Shown here: positions 5,818 through 6,910 of the stretch, piece after piece
How positions within the stretch are numbered: position 1 is the stretch's first letter
Layout: the number at the start of each line of letters is the position of its first letter
Source: Novosphingobium sp.
GTDB taxonomy: Bacteria > Pseudomonadota > Alphaproteobacteria > Sphingomonadales > Sphingomonadaceae
Assembly: GCA_020853995.1 (NCBI GenBank)
Contig: JADYXV010000322.1
Coordinates: 1 to 6,910 of the forward strand
Length of the DNA: 6,910 nt
Direction: 5' to 3'
Notes under the pieces: generated by a model
Databases searched by the model: none
What the model saw: the letters and a program-made list of their open reading frames with translations, nothing else
What the model was told of the DNA's origin: nothing
Position numbers and translations under genes: made by a program

Positions 5818-6910
5818 CCTTGAAGTCGGTGGGCAGTCCCGGCTTCAGACCCCACAGCGAGACAATCAGACCGATCAGCACGATCACCCAAGTGTACCAC
5901 AGGCCGGCATAAGGATCACCGGTACGTGCCACGATATAGCTTGAAATCAGGGGCAGGAAGCCGCCGAAATAGCCCGTCCCGAGATGATATGGAATCGACA
6001 TGGAACTGTACCGGATGCGCGGCGGGAACATTTCCGAGAGCAGGGCAGCAACCGGACCGAATGTTGCCCCCGAAAGTGCCATCAGGCCCAGCAAAGCGGC
6101 AATCACCACAGCTGTGCGCCCGAACGATGGTTTGACCCTGGCAAAATCATACCCGTATCGGGTCAGTTCCTTTTGCAGCGCCGCAGTCCTCACTGCTGCT
6201 TTTGCGTCCCAGGGGAATGCCGACACATCCAATGCATTTCCGCCCACAGTCACGGAAAATGAAGCCGCTTCTTGCAAGCTGTAGGTTATGCCTGATGCTG
6301 CCATATCGCCAAGCAGCTTGCCGCAATTGCTGCCCTGTTCGGACGCAAACGGGCTGTAATTGCAGTCTGCGCCGCTGACCACCACCGGATTGCGTGCCGC
6401 GGCCGCAGCCAGTTCGGGATTGGCCGCCGCCCCCATCAACCAAAATGCCGGGAACATAAGAAGCAACGTGGCAGCATAACCGAAGACAATCGGCTTTTTG
6501 CGCCCGATCCTGTCGGACAAGGCGCCCGACATTACGAAGAATACCATGCCGAGCGCCGCCCCCAGACCGACCACGATCTCGGCATAAGTGTCATCCACAC
6601 GCATGGCTGATTTCAGGAAACTGAGGCCCGTGAACATCGCCGTGTACCAGATTACGGTAAGGCCGGCGGCGACCCCGAACAGGGCAATAAAGATGCGCCG
6701 CTTGTTTCCGGGATAAGTGAAACTTTCGACAAATGGGTTGCCCGCCAGTTCGCCCTGTTCTTTCATTGCCTGGAACACCGGGCTTTCAGAAATCTTGAGC
6801 CGCATCCAGAGCGAAACTGCCAGAAGAGCGATGCTAAGCAGGAACGGCACTCGCCACCCCCATGCAAGCCAGAACTCCTCGGTCATCAAGGCCTTGCTCG
6901 CCAGAACGAC
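5810..6910 (-). CDS. MFS transporter, metabolite:H+ symporter (MHS) type, C-terminal part, cut by right window edge
   Basis: This inner-membrane, proton-coupled transporter lacks its N-terminal ~5 membrane segments, which lie beyond the window; 366 residues are visible. The wording FWLAWGWRVPFLLS and ISESPVF after the sixth segment is typical of the ShiA/ProP/KgtP-like MHS branch. Further segments lie at roughly 74-96, 110-131 and 140-160, with the MFS loop motif SDRIGRKK at 132-139. Between the ninth and tenth segments (about residues 162-264) is an insert of ~100 residues with two cysteines (C183, C196), in a loop that should face the periplasm. The last three segments follow and the tail TDFKDD ends the protein. 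The substrate is not predictable: MHS members carry organic acids, shikimate, betaine or proline. The stop overlaps the alr start by 8 bases. Confidence 0.92.
   Translation of the reverse strand, partial: VVLASKALMTEEFWLAWGWRVPFLLSIALLAVSLWMRLKISESPVFQAMKEQGELAGNPFVESFTYPGNKRRIFIALFGVAAGLTVIWYTAMFTGLSFLKSAMRVDDTYAEIVVGLGAALGMVFFVMSGALSDRIGRKKPIVFGYAATLLLMFPAFWLMGAAANPELAAAAARNPVVVSGADCNYSPFASEQGSNCGKLLGDMAASGITYSLQEAASFSVTVGGNALDVSAFPWDAKAAVRTAALQKELTRYGYDFARVKPSFGRTAVVIAALLGLMALSGATFGPVAALLSEMFPPRIRYSSMSIPYHLGTGYFGGFLPLISSYIVARTGDPYAGLWYTWVIVLIGLIVSLWGLKPGLPTDFKDD

Noticed and set aside
5026..5944. Two overlapping plus-strand open frames of about 240-250 codons
   Set aside because: Both are antisense to alr and the end of the transporter. 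Alr has all catalytic residues in the minus frame, and the plus-strand products show no recognisable motif or ribosome binding site.
1..6910. Search for defence systems, toxin-antitoxin pairs, mobile elements, CRISPR arrays or tRNA genes
   Set aside because: The six coding regions and short gaps account for nearly every base, and none shows such features. The window looks like core chromosome.

Overview
The window reads as an ordinary stretch of chromosome from an alphaproteobacterium, most likely a member of the Sphingomonadales. That placement is an inference from the fairly high G+C, the protein sequence style and the gene types; no rRNA or other phylogenetic marker is present to prove it. 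All six genes lie on the minus strand, so transcription runs from high to low coordinates. I see no tRNA, rRNA, CRISPR array, insertion sequence, prophage gene or integrase, and no gene-free stretch longer than about 90 bases.

In order of transcription: (1) the C-terminal two thirds of an MFS transporter of the metabolite:H+ symporter type, cut by the right edge, with an unusual insert of about 100 residues in a periplasmic loop; (2) alr, alanine racemase, whose start overlaps the transporter stop by 8 bases; (3) a 72-base gap with two exact tandem 9-bp repeats that fill the spacer of a possible promoter; (4) phaR, the polyhydroxyalkanoate-responsive repressor; (5) a 66-base junction that can fold into two consecutive RNA stem-loops; (6) proS, a prolyl-tRNA synthetase of the archaeal/eukaryotic-like class; (7) a clear intrinsic terminator; (8) a secreted M28-family zinc aminopeptidase with a C-terminal beta-sandwich-like domain; (9) a perfect 10-bp inverted repeat touching the start region of the next gene; (10) rnr, ribonuclease R, cut by the left edge inside its catalytic domain.

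The genes do not form one pathway. alr (D-alanine for peptidoglycan), proS (translation) and rnr (RNA decay) are housekeeping genes. phaR points to polyhydroxyalkanoate storage, but no synthase or phasin gene is in view. The transporter and alr look translationally coupled. phaR and proS are probably co-transcribed and end at the terminator. The peptidase probably starts a new unit that continues into rnr.

I did not find a convincing new biological system. What deserves a second look is mostly regulatory: the repeat upstream of phaR, the stem-loops in front of proS and rnr, and a possibly leaderless peptidase transcript. On the protein side, the transporter insert and the loss of cysteines in the ProS C-terminal domain stand out.
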